NCBI GenBank assembly: GCA_937124525.1
Contig: CAKZLA010000155.1
Coordinates: forward strand, 1-26,667
DNA: 26,667 nt
Direction: 5' to 3'
DNA from: an uncultured Desulfobacterium sp.
GTDB lineage: Bacteria > Desulfobacterota > Desulfobacteria > Desulfobacterales > Desulfobacteraceae
The position numbers were made by a program, and so were the translations under genes. Below the pieces are notes generated by a model. The model saw only the letters and a program-made list of their open reading frames with translations. It searched no databases and was not told the DNA's origin. Below are positions 7,377-14,780 of this stretch, in pieces (the stretch's first letter is position 1; every line of letters starts with the position of its first letter).

Positions 7377-8133
7377 CAGCATTGCGCTGTTCCAGAATCA
7401 GCTGGATAAGAAGCGTCGGGAGATCGAGAAAAAAATCCACCGCATAAACACCTCTCTGAACAAGGTGGAATACAGTTCCGGCACTTTTATTGAGCTGATA
7501 ATATCTGCCTCCCAGGACAGTGAAATCCGGGATTTTCAGTCCGACCTCAAGCAATGTCTTTCCCATTCCCTGGACGGCGAAGATATCTACAATGAAAAGA
7601 AATTTCTTGAGGTGAAAAAAATACTGGACCGGTTCAACGGCAGAGAGGCCCATGCCGATATGGACCGCCGATGGACCGCCAAGGTCACGGACGTGAGAAA
7701 CTGGTTTGTCTTTTCCGCCGTGGAAAAATGGCAGGAGACAGGCAAGGACAAGGAATTTTACTCCGACTCTTCGGGGAAATCCGGCGGACAGAAGGAAAAG
7801 CTTGCCTACACCATTTTGGCATCGGCCCTGGCCTATCAATTTGGCCTTGGGTGGGGAGAAAAAAAATCCAGAACCTTTCGGTTTGTGGTCATTGACGAGG
7901 CCTTTGGCCGGGGGTCTGACGAGAGTACCCGGTATGGGTTGGAGCTGTTTAAAAAATTAAGCCTTCAGCTACTCATTGTCACCCCCCTTCAAAAAATCAA
8001 CATCATTGAAGATTATATCAATTCGGTGCATTTTGTTCACAATGAAGAGGGTAAACGCTCGGTTTTAAAGAACCTTTCCGTGGATGAATACCGGGAAGAA
8101 AAACAGGCCTTTCTTAACAAGGAGATTGCATGA
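7339..8133 (+). pseudogene. jetC: JetC (SMC/MukB-like ATPase) C-terminal fragment
   Basis: About 260 codons matching the end of JetC, the SMC-like ATPase of Wadjet. Seen in order: a coiled-coil tail (FQNQLDKKRREIEKKIHRIN), FLEVKKILDRF, the conserved RRWTAKVTDVRNWFVFSA, the ABC signature SGKSGGQKEKLAY, and Walker B FRFVVIDEAFGRGSDESTRYG followed by LQLLIVTPLQKI. Full JetC is about 1,100 aa; the N-terminal Walker A half and most of the coiled coil are absent, so no ATPase can form from this piece alone. Homology begins near LLNTGTIDSIALF (about 7350), directly after the JetA homology but in another frame. The surviving frame is free of stops, which points to a fairly recent deletion. A TTG at 7339 is the only start-like codon at the 5' end. 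Confidence 0.85.
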
Positions 8134-8169
8134 CTCCTGTGGTTATTGACCTTCCCACACCGCTTTTAT

Positions 8170-8280
8170 ATGAAAGAGTAGATATGTCTAACATTCTTTC
8201 ATGCTTCGTTGTGGGCAGGCCGGGTTCAGAATGCGGTTTGCCCGTGGCAGTTATACCGGCATATTCTTTTATCCATGGGA
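8170..8280 (+). repeat. Undescribed repeat flanking jetD, left copy
   Basis: Consists of a hairpin ATGAAAGA (8170-8177) / TCTTTCAT (8195-8202), then a block starting GTTGTGGG (8208) and ending CCCGTGGCAGTTATACC (8241-8257), then CCATGGG (8273-8279). The same modules in the same order occur on the other strand at 9507-9701, after jetD. By hand alignment the 50-base block is about 73 percent identical between the copies, with most differences transitions. It fills the 163-bp gap between jetC' and jetD, which usually lie close together in Wadjet operons. Confidence 0.55.
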
Positions 8281-8296
8281 AAAAGGGGCTGTGGCT

Positions 8297-9496
8297 ATGC
8301 CCTTGATCACCCCGGAATTGATCCGCAAAAAAGCAATGAGACTGTGGACCCATCAGGCATTTCTTAAAAGTGAGGTTACAGGTGAATTTTTTTTCCCCTT
8401 GGAAATATCTGCAGGCAGTGTTTCGGCAAAGGAGATGCTGACCCATTTTTCCGTGGTGCAGAAAAGTGTTAAAATCCTACAAGAAAAAAGCAAATCGTCC
8501 CTGGGGGCTGGTTATGACATCGGGTACCGGGAGGTTCATCACAGACGGCTGGGTACCCAAAAACTACCAGCCAAAATACATATTTCCACCCGGGAAGATT
8601 TTTTATTTCTGATCAAAAAAGAAAAAGAGGCTGTCCTTTTTAAAACAGGCCTTGCCCAGTTGATGGAAGCGTTGCCGGAAATTCTTCCCCTTGTGGAACA
8701 AAAGCCCCTTCTGGTTTTAACACACCGTGGTGTACTGTCCAGTCTCATTGCGGTTTGTCAATTTTTCAAGGATCACCCAAAGCCGGACAAATATATCCGG
8801 GAACTGGATATTCCCGGGGTGGATACGAAATTCATTGAAGCCCACCGGCCAATTTTAAAACAGATGCTGGACCTGCTGTTGCCTGCCCATGCCATCAACG
8901 AAAATTTTGTCCATGTGGCCAACCATGGCTTTGAAAAACGTTTCTATCTCAAATATGACATATCCCTTATCCGGTTCCGCCTGCTGGATTCACATTTAAT
9001 ATCCCCCCTGGGACTCCAGGATATCAGTACCCCCCTGGCAGAATTTGCCTGCCTTGACCTGCCTGTAAAAAAGATCTTTATCACCGAAAACAAGATCAAC
9101 GGTTTAAGCTTTCCCCCGGTGCCGGACAGCATGGTGATTTTTGGCCTGGGCTATGGCATTCAATCCCTGAAGGATGTGGCCTGGCTTGCCTCAAAAGAAA
9201 TTTTTTACTGGGGAGACATTGATACCCACGGATTTGCTATTCTGTCCATGCTGCGCCACTATTTTCCAGATACCCGATCTTTTCTCATGGACAGGGGCAC
9301 GCTGTTTGGTTTTAAGGCATTGTGGGTAAAAGAGGATAAAAATAAACGATCAATTACAACACTGTCCCACCTGACCCGGGACGAACAGGCCCTTTACCGG
9401 GAGCTGGTGGAAGATATTCATGGACACCGGGTGCGTCTTGAGCAGGAACGCATCTCCCATGCACATGTGAAGAGATGTCTGGCAAGACTGTGCTGA
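8297..9496 (+). CDS. jetD: JetD, Wadjet Toprim nuclease subunit (DUF3322-DUF2220)
   Basis: Nuclease subunit of Wadjet; in the known complex it cleaves plasmid DNA after SMC-driven loop extrusion. 399 aa from ATG 8297, which has AAGGGG upstream; an upstream in-frame ATG at 8201 lies in repeat sequence and is rejected. Residues about 5-190 are DUF3322 (ELIRKKAMRLWTHQAFL, FFFPLEIS). The C-terminal DUF2220 Toprim-like domain shows the metal-binding Glu264 (FITENK) and Asp307/Asp309 (YWGDIDTHGF), followed by HYFPDTRSFLMD. Length and active site look intact, although JetA and JetC are truncated and JetB is missing. It is bracketed by inverted repeat copies. It could be a surviving passenger awaiting decay or a nuclease used without its partners; the first is more likely. 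Confidence 0.88.
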   Translation: MPLITPELIRKKAMRLWTHQAFLKSEVTGEFFFPLEISAGSVSAKEMLTHFSVVQKSVKILQEKSKSSLGAGYDIGYREVHHRRLGTQKLPAKIHISTREDFLFLIKKEKEAVLFKTGLAQLMEALPEILPLVEQKPLLVLTHRGVLSSLIAVCQFFKDHPKPDKYIRELDIPGVDTKFIEAHRPILKQMLDLLLPAHAINENFVHVANHGFEKRFYLKYDISLIRFRLLDSHLISPLGLQDISTPLAEFACLDLPVKKIFITENKINGLSFPPVPDSMVIFGLGYGIQSLKDVAWLASKEIFYWGDIDTHGFAILSMLRHYFPDTRSFLMDRGTLFGFKALWVKEDKNKRSITTLSHLTRDEQALYRELVEDIHGHRVRLEQERISHAHVKRCLARLC

Positions 9497-9506
9497 GAAT
9501 TCTTCT

Positions 9507-9701
9507 CCCCATTGGCAAACAGATATAACTGCCATGGGTGGACCGATGTTCTGATCTGGGGCCACCCACAACAAAAATTAAAAAAATAAGGTGAGCCAAA
9601 CCCAGTTCCCAGCACCTGCTGTTTAATATAAAATATACATGGCAGTAACCACCTGAACGAAAATGAAAGTCCTTTAATTCCAGCATGTGGTGAGACTTTC
9701 A
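9507..9701 (-). repeat. Undescribed repeat flanking jetD, right copy (inverted)
   Basis: Reading the - strand from 9701: hairpin ATGAAAGTC (9701-9693) / GACTTTCAT (9671-9663), about 90 bases of extra sequence, then GTTGTGGG (9572-9565) to CCCATGGCAGTTATATC (9538-9522), then CCAATGGG. It mirrors the left copy at 8170-8280. Further inverted pairs occur inside, for example ACTGCCATG (9528) with CATGGCAGT (9638). It fills the convergent jetD-hutH gap (9497-9713) and may also end transcription of hutH. Confidence 0.55.
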
Positions 9702-9713
9702 TACAAAAAAAGG

Positions 9714-11246
9714 TTACATAAAACTTGGCAACAGATCCTGGGTCACCAGAGGGTTAAATGCCCCTGATTCCACAAGGATCGTAGCTTTTTTGATATCCGG
9801 GGCAAAATAACGATCCTGATCGTAGAAGCTCACCTCCCTGCGCAACATGGCTTTGGCCTGCTCCAGCAAAGTTGAGGTTTTTAACGGTGCCCTGAAATCA
9901 ATGCCCTGGCATGCGGCAAGGAGCTCAATGGCCACCACACCCACGCTGTTTTCCACCATTTCACCCAGCCGTCGTGCAGCAAAGGCGGCCATGGAGACGT
10001 GATCTTCCTGGTTGGCAGATGTGGGAAGGCTGTCCACCGATGCCGGATGGGCATGGGATTTGTTCTCACTGGCCAGGGCTGCGGCAGTGACCTGGGCGAT
10101 CATGAAACCGGAGTTCAGTCCCCCTTTTTCCACCAGAAATGGTGGCAACTTGCTCATGTGGGTGTCTATGAGCAGTGCAAGGCGTCTTTCGGAAAGGGCG
10201 CCAATCTCTGATATGGCCAGGGCCATATTATCCGCTGCCATGGACACGGGTTCGGCGTGGAAGTTACCACCGGATATGATGTCGCAGGTGTCGCTGAACA
10301 CCAGGGGATTGTCAGAAACGGCATTGGCCTCAATGCCCAGGATGGCGGCTGAATGACGAATCTGATCCAGGCATGCCCCCATGACCTGGGGTTGACACCG
10401 AAGCGAGTAGGGATCTTGAACACTTTCACAATTGGCATGGGAGGTGCCGATTTCACTTTGATCCAGCAGACGTCGATAATTGGCTGCGGTGTCCATCTGA
10501 CCAGCATGGCCTCGCACTTCATGGATCATGGGTTCAAAGGGGCGGCGGCTTGCAAGGGCCGCTTCCACACTGAGGCCTCCGGTGACCATGGCTGCGGCAA
10601 ATAAATTTTCCGTGGCAAACAGTCCTTCAAGGGCAAAGGCGGTGGATGCCTGGGTGCCGTTGAGCAGTGCCAGCCCCTCTTTGGCTCCCAGGGCAATGGG
10701 TTCAAGCCCGGCAATTTTAAGTCCCTCTTTTCCTGAAATCTGTTTTCCCCGGTGAAAGGCCTCTCCTTCACCAATGAGTACGGCACTCATGTGGGCCAGG
10801 GGAGCCAGATCCCCTGATGCACCCACAGATCCTTTCTGGGGCACACATGGATAGACTTCGTGGTTGAGCAACTCAATAAGGGCGTTGATCACTTCCAAAC
10901 GGGTGCCGGAATATCCCCTGGCAAGGCTGTTGATTTTCAGTGTCATCATCAGTCTCACCGTGGCATCCTTCATGTACTCTCCAATCCCGGCGGCATGGGA
11001 AAGGACAATGGATCGCTGGAGATGCTCCAGCTCGTCATGGGGAATAAGGGTGTTGGCCAGCAGGCCAAACCCCGTGTTAATACCGTAGATCACTCTGCCC
11101 TGCTCCATCACGTCGCGGACGGTTTTTACTGACTGTTCAATGGCGTGCATGCAATGAGGGTCAAGGGTCAGCTGGACGGGTTGAGTCATGATCCGGCGTA
11201 ATTGATTAAGATTTAATTTACCAGGATTTATTGTTAGTTGAAACAT
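9714..11246 (-). CDS. hutH: Histidine ammonia-lyase
   Basis: First enzyme of histidine degradation: L-histidine to urocanate plus ammonia, cytoplasmic, acting as a homotetramer in the family. 510 aa, the usual length. Residues 143-145, Ala-Ser-Gly within [14 protein letters not shown], form the MIO electrophile autocatalytically. Tyr54 in [10 protein letters not shown] and the blocks [14 protein letters not shown] and NFHAEP agree with HutH rather than plant phenylalanine lyases. The ATG 11246 has GGAGGAA upstream. It stands alone rather than next to hutU or hutI, neither of which is in the window, but its promoter shares the palindrome and spacing of the hutC promoter. ftcD at 438 supplies a later step of the same pathway. 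Confidence 0.97.
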   Translation of the reverse strand: MFQLTINPGKLNLNQLRRIMTQPVQLTLDPHCMHAIEQSVKTVRDVMEQGRVIYGINTGFGLLANTLIPHDELEHLQRSIVLSHAAGIGEYMKDATVRLMMTLKINSLARGYSGTRLEVINALIELLNHEVYPCVPQKGSVGASGDLAPLAHMSAVLIGEGEAFHRGKQISGKEGLKIAGLEPIALGAKEGLALLNGTQASTAFALEGLFATENLFAAAMVTGGLSVEAALASRRPFEPMIHEVRGHAGQMDTAANYRRLLDQSEIGTSHANCESVQDPYSLRCQPQVMGACLDQIRHSAAILGIEANAVSDNPLVFSDTCDIISGGNFHAEPVSMAADNMALAISEIGALSERRLALLIDTHMSKLPPFLVEKGGLNSGFMIAQVTAAALASENKSHAHPASVDSLPTSANQEDHVSMAAFAARRLGEMVENSVGVVAIELLAACQGIDFRAPLKTSTLLEQAKAMLRREVSFYDQDRYFAPDIKKATILVESGAFNPLVTQDLLPSFM

Positions 11247-11294
11247 GTTGTGTTCCTCCGTTGGGGGTCAAGGATTCTTGACTGACAATGTTCT

Positions 11295-11319
11295 TACATG
11301 TATACACAACTTATGTCAA
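11295..11319 (-). promoter_or_regulatory. hutH promoter with candidate HutC operator
   Basis: On the - strand: TTGACA (11319-11314), 17-bp spacer, then TAAGAA as a weak -10. The palindrome TACATGTA (11295-11302) sits at the same distance from TTGACA as in the hutC promoter, and the surrounding CATGTATAC..AACT and GTCAATT words are shared. The site lies 49-73 bp upstream of the hutH ATG and also within the divergent region before ogt. HutC repression, relieved by urocanate, is inferred. Confidence 0.65.
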
Positions 11320-11367
11320 TTGAAACCGGCAAATGCCGAAAATCAACATTTATTGGGGGGAAGTCAT

Positions 11368-11853
11368 ATGCAGTATGATATTCAAAAGAGTGAGATCGGT
11401 CCCATTCTGGCCGGGGCTGATGATGAAGGATTGCGATATATCAGTTTTCTACAAGGAAAACATCCCATGGACATTCCAGGGAGTTGGACTCGAAATAAAA
11501 AATTTTTAAAAATGGTGTTTGATCAAATTCATGCCTATTTTAATGGGGCGTTGACATGCTTTGATCTTACCCTGGCACCCATGGGGACTCCATTTCAAAA
11601 AGCAGTATGGACGGCATTGCTTGGGATTCCCTATGGAAAAATCGCCTCCTATGGGGATATTGCCAAGGCCATTGGAAATCCCAAGGCATGTCGCGCTGTG
11701 GGAGGTGCCAACGGTAAAAATCCCATCCCCCTGATTATTCCCTGCCACCGGGTTATAGGTGCCAACGGCAAGCTTGTGGGGTATGGCAGCGGGCTTCCCA
11801 TCAAGGAAAAATTATTGGCCTTGGAATCGAAATATTATCATGGTCGGTGTTAG
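11368..11853 (+). CDS. ogt: Methylated-DNA--protein-cysteine S-methyltransferase
   Basis: Suicide DNA-repair protein that takes the methyl group from O6-methylguanine (and O4-methylthymine) onto its own cysteine. 161 aa starting at ATG 11368 behind a strong GGGGGGAAG ribosome site; an in-frame ATG at 11245 would run through the hutH operator and is rejected. The C-terminal half has GTPFQKAVWTALLGIPYGKIASYGDIA, the recognition helix block PKACRAVGGANGKNPIPLIIP and the active-site PCHRV with Cys126, then GYGSGLPIKEKLLALE. Lacking the Ada N-terminal domain, it is the Ogt type. Divergent from hutH and probably monocistronic. Confidence 0.95.
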   Translation: MQYDIQKSEIGPILAGADDEGLRYISFLQGKHPMDIPGSWTRNKKFLKMVFDQIHAYFNGALTCFDLTLAPMGTPFQKAVWTALLGIPYGKIASYGDIAKAIGNPKACRAVGGANGKNPIPLIIPCHRVIGANGKLVGYGSGLPIKEKLLALESKYYHGRC

Positions 11854-12105
11854 GGAATCAATTTGTTTGAAATATTTTATGTTTTATTCTATATATTATC
11901 ATTGAGGATCAAATCTTTTATATTGATTCAGTTTTCAAATTGTAACTTTGATATGCAGTCGCAGCTCTGCAACGCGAGACAATCGGTTATAAGCAACTGC
12001 AAAAAATTCATAATCAAATATCCGTCATCCTTCATGTTGCGCAAAGATGCTTGACACTTAAGGGGGAGTAATTCCCGAAAAACACGGGGAGCATTTGATA
12101 TAGTC

Positions 12106-13650
12106 ATGGTAAAGATAAAACAATATTTCATCAAAAATTTTGAACAGTTTTTTGTTCTGAGCATTCTCTTAAGTATCATAACTATAAATTATTATATTCC
12201 TTACAAACTGGCTTTTTTAAATTTTTACTATATCCCCGTCCTGCTTGCATCCTATTTTCTTGGGAAAAAAAATACGATTTACGGAGCACTCTTATGCATT
12301 CTATGGGTGGTTATCTTTGTTTTTTTGTCACCATCCTCTTTTTTCTTTGAACAAACTAAATTCAGCCTTTTTTTTAATATAGTTGCCTGGGCCTCCTTTC
12401 TTTTACTGGCAGGGGGGCTTATTGCCAGGCTTCAGGATGAAAACAAACGCCTGCTTAAACGCCAAAAAAACCTTAGTGAGAGATTATCCACCCATTTAGC
12501 AGTATCCGCAGATTTGAGTTCAGAGTTGGATTTTGATACCCTGTTTAATTTAATTATTCATAAATTAAGCGAAGCCATGAAGGCCGAACGGACCAGTCTT
12601 TATATCATTGATGAAAAAAATCAGGAGGTCTGGACCAGGGCCGCAGAACAAATTGGAGATATTCGACTGCCATTGGGCAAAGGCATTTGTGGAAAAGTTG
12701 CCGAAACCGGAAAGAATATTAATGTAAAGGACGCCTGGGAACTTCCCTATTTTAGCCGTGAATTTGATCTTAAAAACAACTTCAGGACCAAGGCCATGAT
12801 TTGCATGCCCATAAATAATCGGTCCGGTAAAAGAATTGGGGTCATACAGGTCATCAATAAGGTGGACGGGGGGTTCTTTAACAAAGATGACGAAAGTCTT
12901 TTAAAAGGACTTATTTCACAGGTGGCCATTGCCCTGGAAAACTCCTTTCTCATGGATGAACTGGAACTTTCCTTTGAAAGTTCCATTCGTACTTTGTCCG
13001 CCACCGTGGACGCCAGGCACCCTTTAACTGCCGGGCATTCCTTGCGCGTCACCGAATATGCGCTTTTGATCGCCAGGGAAATGAATTTGGAAAAAAGGGA
13101 TCAGGAGATCATAAAATATGCAGCCATTTTGCATGATATCGGTAAACTTGCTATAAAAGACAGTGTTTTGTTAAAAAATGGCCCATTCACCCCTGAAGAG
13201 CGGTGTGAGATGAATATTCATCCGGCAAAAACCAAGTCCATCCTGGAGGAATTCTATTTCCCGGAAAACCTGCAAGCCGTGCCTTTCATTGCCGCCTGTC
13301 ACCATGAAAAGATAGATGGTAAGGGGTATCCTGAAGGTCTGAAGGGTCATGAATTTCCTCTGGGGTCAAAGATTCTGGCGGTTGCAGATGTGTTTGATGC
13401 CTTGACCTCACCCAGGGATTATCCAAAGTATGAAGGTAAAAAAATATTAAATTTGAAGCCCATGCCCTTGGCCAGGGCCATAAAAATTTTGAAAAACGAA
13501 CGGGAAAGTCATTTTGACTCAAATGCCGTTGACGCGTTTTTGCGGATATTGCCCCAGGCACTGGAGCTCTACCGTGGCACCCATTTTTCTGATGAATATA
13601 TATATGAATATTATGGGAAAAACGTTGATACGGCAAATATGGAAAATTAA
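12106..13650 (+). CDS. Membrane GAF/HD-GYP protein, probable c-di-GMP phosphodiesterase
   Basis: Signal-transduction protein of 514 aa. The first ~110 residues carry about four hydrophobic segments (FFVLSILLSIITINYYIP, FYYIPVLLASYFLG, LLCILWVVIFVFL and FNIVAWASFLLLAGG), a MASE-like membrane sensor. A short coiled linker leads to a GAF domain (about 130-285; AERTSLYIIDEKN, PLGKGICGKVAETG, VIQVINKVDGGFF). The C-terminal HD-GYP domain follows (about 290-470): HDIGK with His343 and Asp344, and HHEKIDGKGYP starting at His399, so all metal ligands visible by eye are kept and hydrolysis of c-di-GMP to GMP is expected. No GGDEF domain is attached. Single gene, ended by a strong hairpin terminator. 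The ligand of the membrane or GAF domain cannot be told. Confidence 0.93.
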   Translation: MVKIKQYFIKNFEQFFVLSILLSIITINYYIPYKLAFLNFYYIPVLLASYFLGKKNTIYGALLCILWVVIFVFLSPSSFFFEQTKFSLFFNIVAWASFLLLAGGLIARLQDENKRLLKRQKNLSERLSTHLAVSADLSSELDFDTLFNLIIHKLSEAMKAERTSLYIIDEKNQEVWTRAAEQIGDIRLPLGKGICGKVAETGKNINVKDAWELPYFSREFDLKNNFRTKAMICMPINNRSGKRIGVIQVINKVDGGFFNKDDESLLKGLISQVAIALENSFLMDELELSFESSIRTLSATVDARHPLTAGHSLRVTEYALLIAREMNLEKRDQEIIKYAAILHDIGKLAIKDSVLLKNGPFTPEERCEMNIHPAKTKSILEEFYFPENLQAVPFIAACHHEKIDGKGYPEGLKGHEFPLGSKILAVADVFDALTSPRDYPKYEGKKILNLKPMPLARAIKILKNERESHFDSNAVDAFLRILPQALELYRGTHFSDEYIYEYYGKNVDTANMEN

Positions 13651-13666
13651 AAAAAGGTGGATTTAT

Positions 13667-13703
13667 AAAAAGGCGAATCGGTCACTGACCGGTTCGCCTT
13701 TTT
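13667..13703. terminator. Strong intrinsic terminator, bidirectional
   Basis: A 17-bp stem, AAAAAGGCGAATCGGTC (13667-13683) with GACCGGTTCGCCTTTTT (13687-13703), one G-T mismatch and a 3-base loop. The stem ends in T5 on + and T5 on -. It terminates the HD-GYP gene and can also serve the convergent uspA-type gene. Confidence 0.92.
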
Positions 13704-13758
13704 AACTTTTAACCGAGAAGTCTCCTTCTAAGTCTTTAATTCGGGATGGTTAGTTGAC

Positions 13759-14151
13759 TTAGGAGACCTTTATGGTGGTGACCGGGCAGTGGGCTTCCAG
13801 GATGATAAACTGAACCGTGGAGCCAAACACAAATTTGCCCACCCTGGACTCTTTTTTCATGCCGAAAATAATTTCATCCACCGCTTTGTCCTTGGCAAAA
13901 CGAACAATGTCATCTCCAGGGGCCAAGCCACGGATGAGAACGTGAACTTCACTCTCAACGCCTTGTTTATCCAGGTATTCCTTGATGAAATCAAGCTTTT
14001 TTTCGATTTCACTGATTCTCTCCGGGGTTGCGTCGGAGGCGCAGGTTTTGACCAGATAAACAAAAGCGCCCGAGTCTTTGGCTCTGCGGGCTGCAAGCTC
14101 CATGACGGCCGTGGTTCTCAGATTTTTGTTGTAGCTCACTAAGAGTTTCAT
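13759..14151 (-). CDS. Universal stress protein, UspA family
   Basis: Small cytoplasmic protein of 130 aa with the Rossmann-like Usp fold. It starts MKLLVSYN, and has the mid-protein LVKTCASD and HVLIRGLAPGDDIVRFAKDKAVDEIIFGMKK, typical of the family. The C-terminal part RVGKFVFGSTVQFIILEAHCPVTTIKV fits the ATP-binding Usp signature ending G-S/T followed by CPV. The start ATG 14151 has AGGAGAG 5 bases upstream; an in-frame start at 14196 is not supported. It is a single gene, convergent with the HD-GYP gene and sharing its terminator. The specific stress or partner cannot be inferred. Confidence 0.92.
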   Translation of the reverse strand: MKLLVSYNKNLRTTAVMELAARRAKDSGAFVYLVKTCASDATPERISEIEKKLDFIKEYLDKQGVESEVHVLIRGLAPGDDIVRFAKDKAVDEIIFGMKKESRVGKFVFGSTVQFIILEAHCPVTTIKVS

Positions 14152-14225
14152 TTTTCTCTCCTGTTGGGTGATTTTTTGAGCAATTTTGAATCCCATACAT
14201 TTTTAACTCAACATTCAAACACATG

Positions 14226-14245
14226 GAGCCTGTTAAAAAAATCAG
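14226..14245. repeat. 20-bp dispersed sequence, copy 2
   Basis: GAGCCTGTTAAAAAAATCAG, 18 of 20 bases identical to copy 1 at 5556-5575. It lies in the long gap 14152-14777. The stretch 14246-14475 has no ORF with a ribosome site and no recognised RNA. Confidence 0.4.
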
Positions 14246-14475
14246 CCTCCAATAACAAAGGTCTGACTCCGTTCACCAATATCCCTTAGTTAGAACGTTT
14301 CTTAAGAATCAATCCCGAAAAAGGTTATCATGTTAATGGCGATTTAAAAAGTAAAAGTTACGTAGGTTCACCCGTTGGAGCCATCTAATTTTAAAACGGT
14401 GCCGGAAAAATGGAAATGTGCCCTATGGATAAAATGCTGTGCATCCCGGTATCTTATTATCCGGCAATCGCCTTG

Positions 14476-14591
14476 TTAAGTGCGCCTGCGGCGCACTTAA
14501 TGCCGAGTTGAGAATGGGTTTGACGCACGCCGCAGCACACTCAACGAGTTGGAGCAGACAACCCACGTGGATCGCTCCTCAACTCGGCATT
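14476..14591. repeat. Nested inverted-repeat element, possible structured RNA or mobile fold-back
   Basis: Two perfect fold-backs lie side by side. The first has 11-bp arms TTAAGTGCGCC (14476-14486) and GGCGCACTTAA (14490-14500) with a 3-base loop. The second has 14-bp arms AATGCCGAGTTGAG (14499-14512) and CTCAACTCGGCATT (14578-14591). The second encloses further pairs: TGGGTT with AACCCA, GGAGC with GCTCC, and CTCAAC next to GAGTTG. GC content is higher than in the surrounding gap. No ORF is supported inside it. Confidence 0.6.
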
Positions 14592-14640
14592 CTGTCTTTA
14601 AAACCGGGGCTTGGAACGGTACCCCGGATTAGGGAAACAG

Positions 14641-14780
14641 ATTATTTGCAAATATTCGGATTGGTAATATAAGTGTTTGGTCAGTGCCCCATATTCGTGT
14701 ATTTGGGACTGCGTAGCATACTAATGCTGAGCAGGTCAAACTTAGATGAATATGGGGTGCTGGCGGAATATTTGCGATTA
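14641..14780. repeat. 140-bp imperfect fold-back at the etfA 3' end
   Basis: Outer arms contain GCAAATATTC (14648-14657) and GAATATTTGC (14766-14775). Inner arms, 15 bp with two mismatches, are at 14682-14696 and 14748-14762 (CCCCATATTC / GAATATGGGG core). A small AGCAT/ATGCT stem is at the apex. The right outer arm abuts the etfA stop. It may end or stabilise the etfBA transcript, or be an inserted fold-back element. No T-run follows. Confidence 0.55.

Noticed and set aside
7330..7380. JetA-JetC as a programmed frameshift fusion protein
   Set aside because: No slippery heptamer or stimulator is visible at the join, and the fused product would lack JetB, Walker A and the kleisin C-terminus. 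A deletion explains the data better.
7081..7839. 252-codon - strand ORF across the jet remnant
   Set aside because: It lies opposite recognisable JetA and JetC sequence, has no family motif and no ribosome-binding site.
12020..12045. Third copy of the ~105-bp repeat
   Set aside because: Only one end resembles the terminal repeat (TCATCCTTCAT). No matching ATGAAGG end lies within the expected distance, so only a relic at best.
11854..12105. c-di-GMP riboswitch upstream of the HD-GYP gene
   Set aside because: No GEMM-type core was found in the 252-bp AT-rich gap. A TTGACA at 12051 has no convincing -10 partner.
14246..14475. Riboswitch in the uspA-etfA gap (THF, Moco or c-di-GMP class)
   Set aside because: GGTTCACC and GGAGCC words are present, but no class-specific core could be matched and no gene starts downstream on the same strand.
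14553..14575. Second parS-like CACGTG
   Set aside because: The flanks (CCCACGTGGAT) lack the TGTT and AACA arms required for ParB recognition.
14476..14591. Integron attC site
   Set aside because: GTTAAGT at 14475 fits the GTTRRRY core, but the matching RYYYAAC core is not at the opposite end (ACTTAAT is found), and there is no integrase or cassette array.
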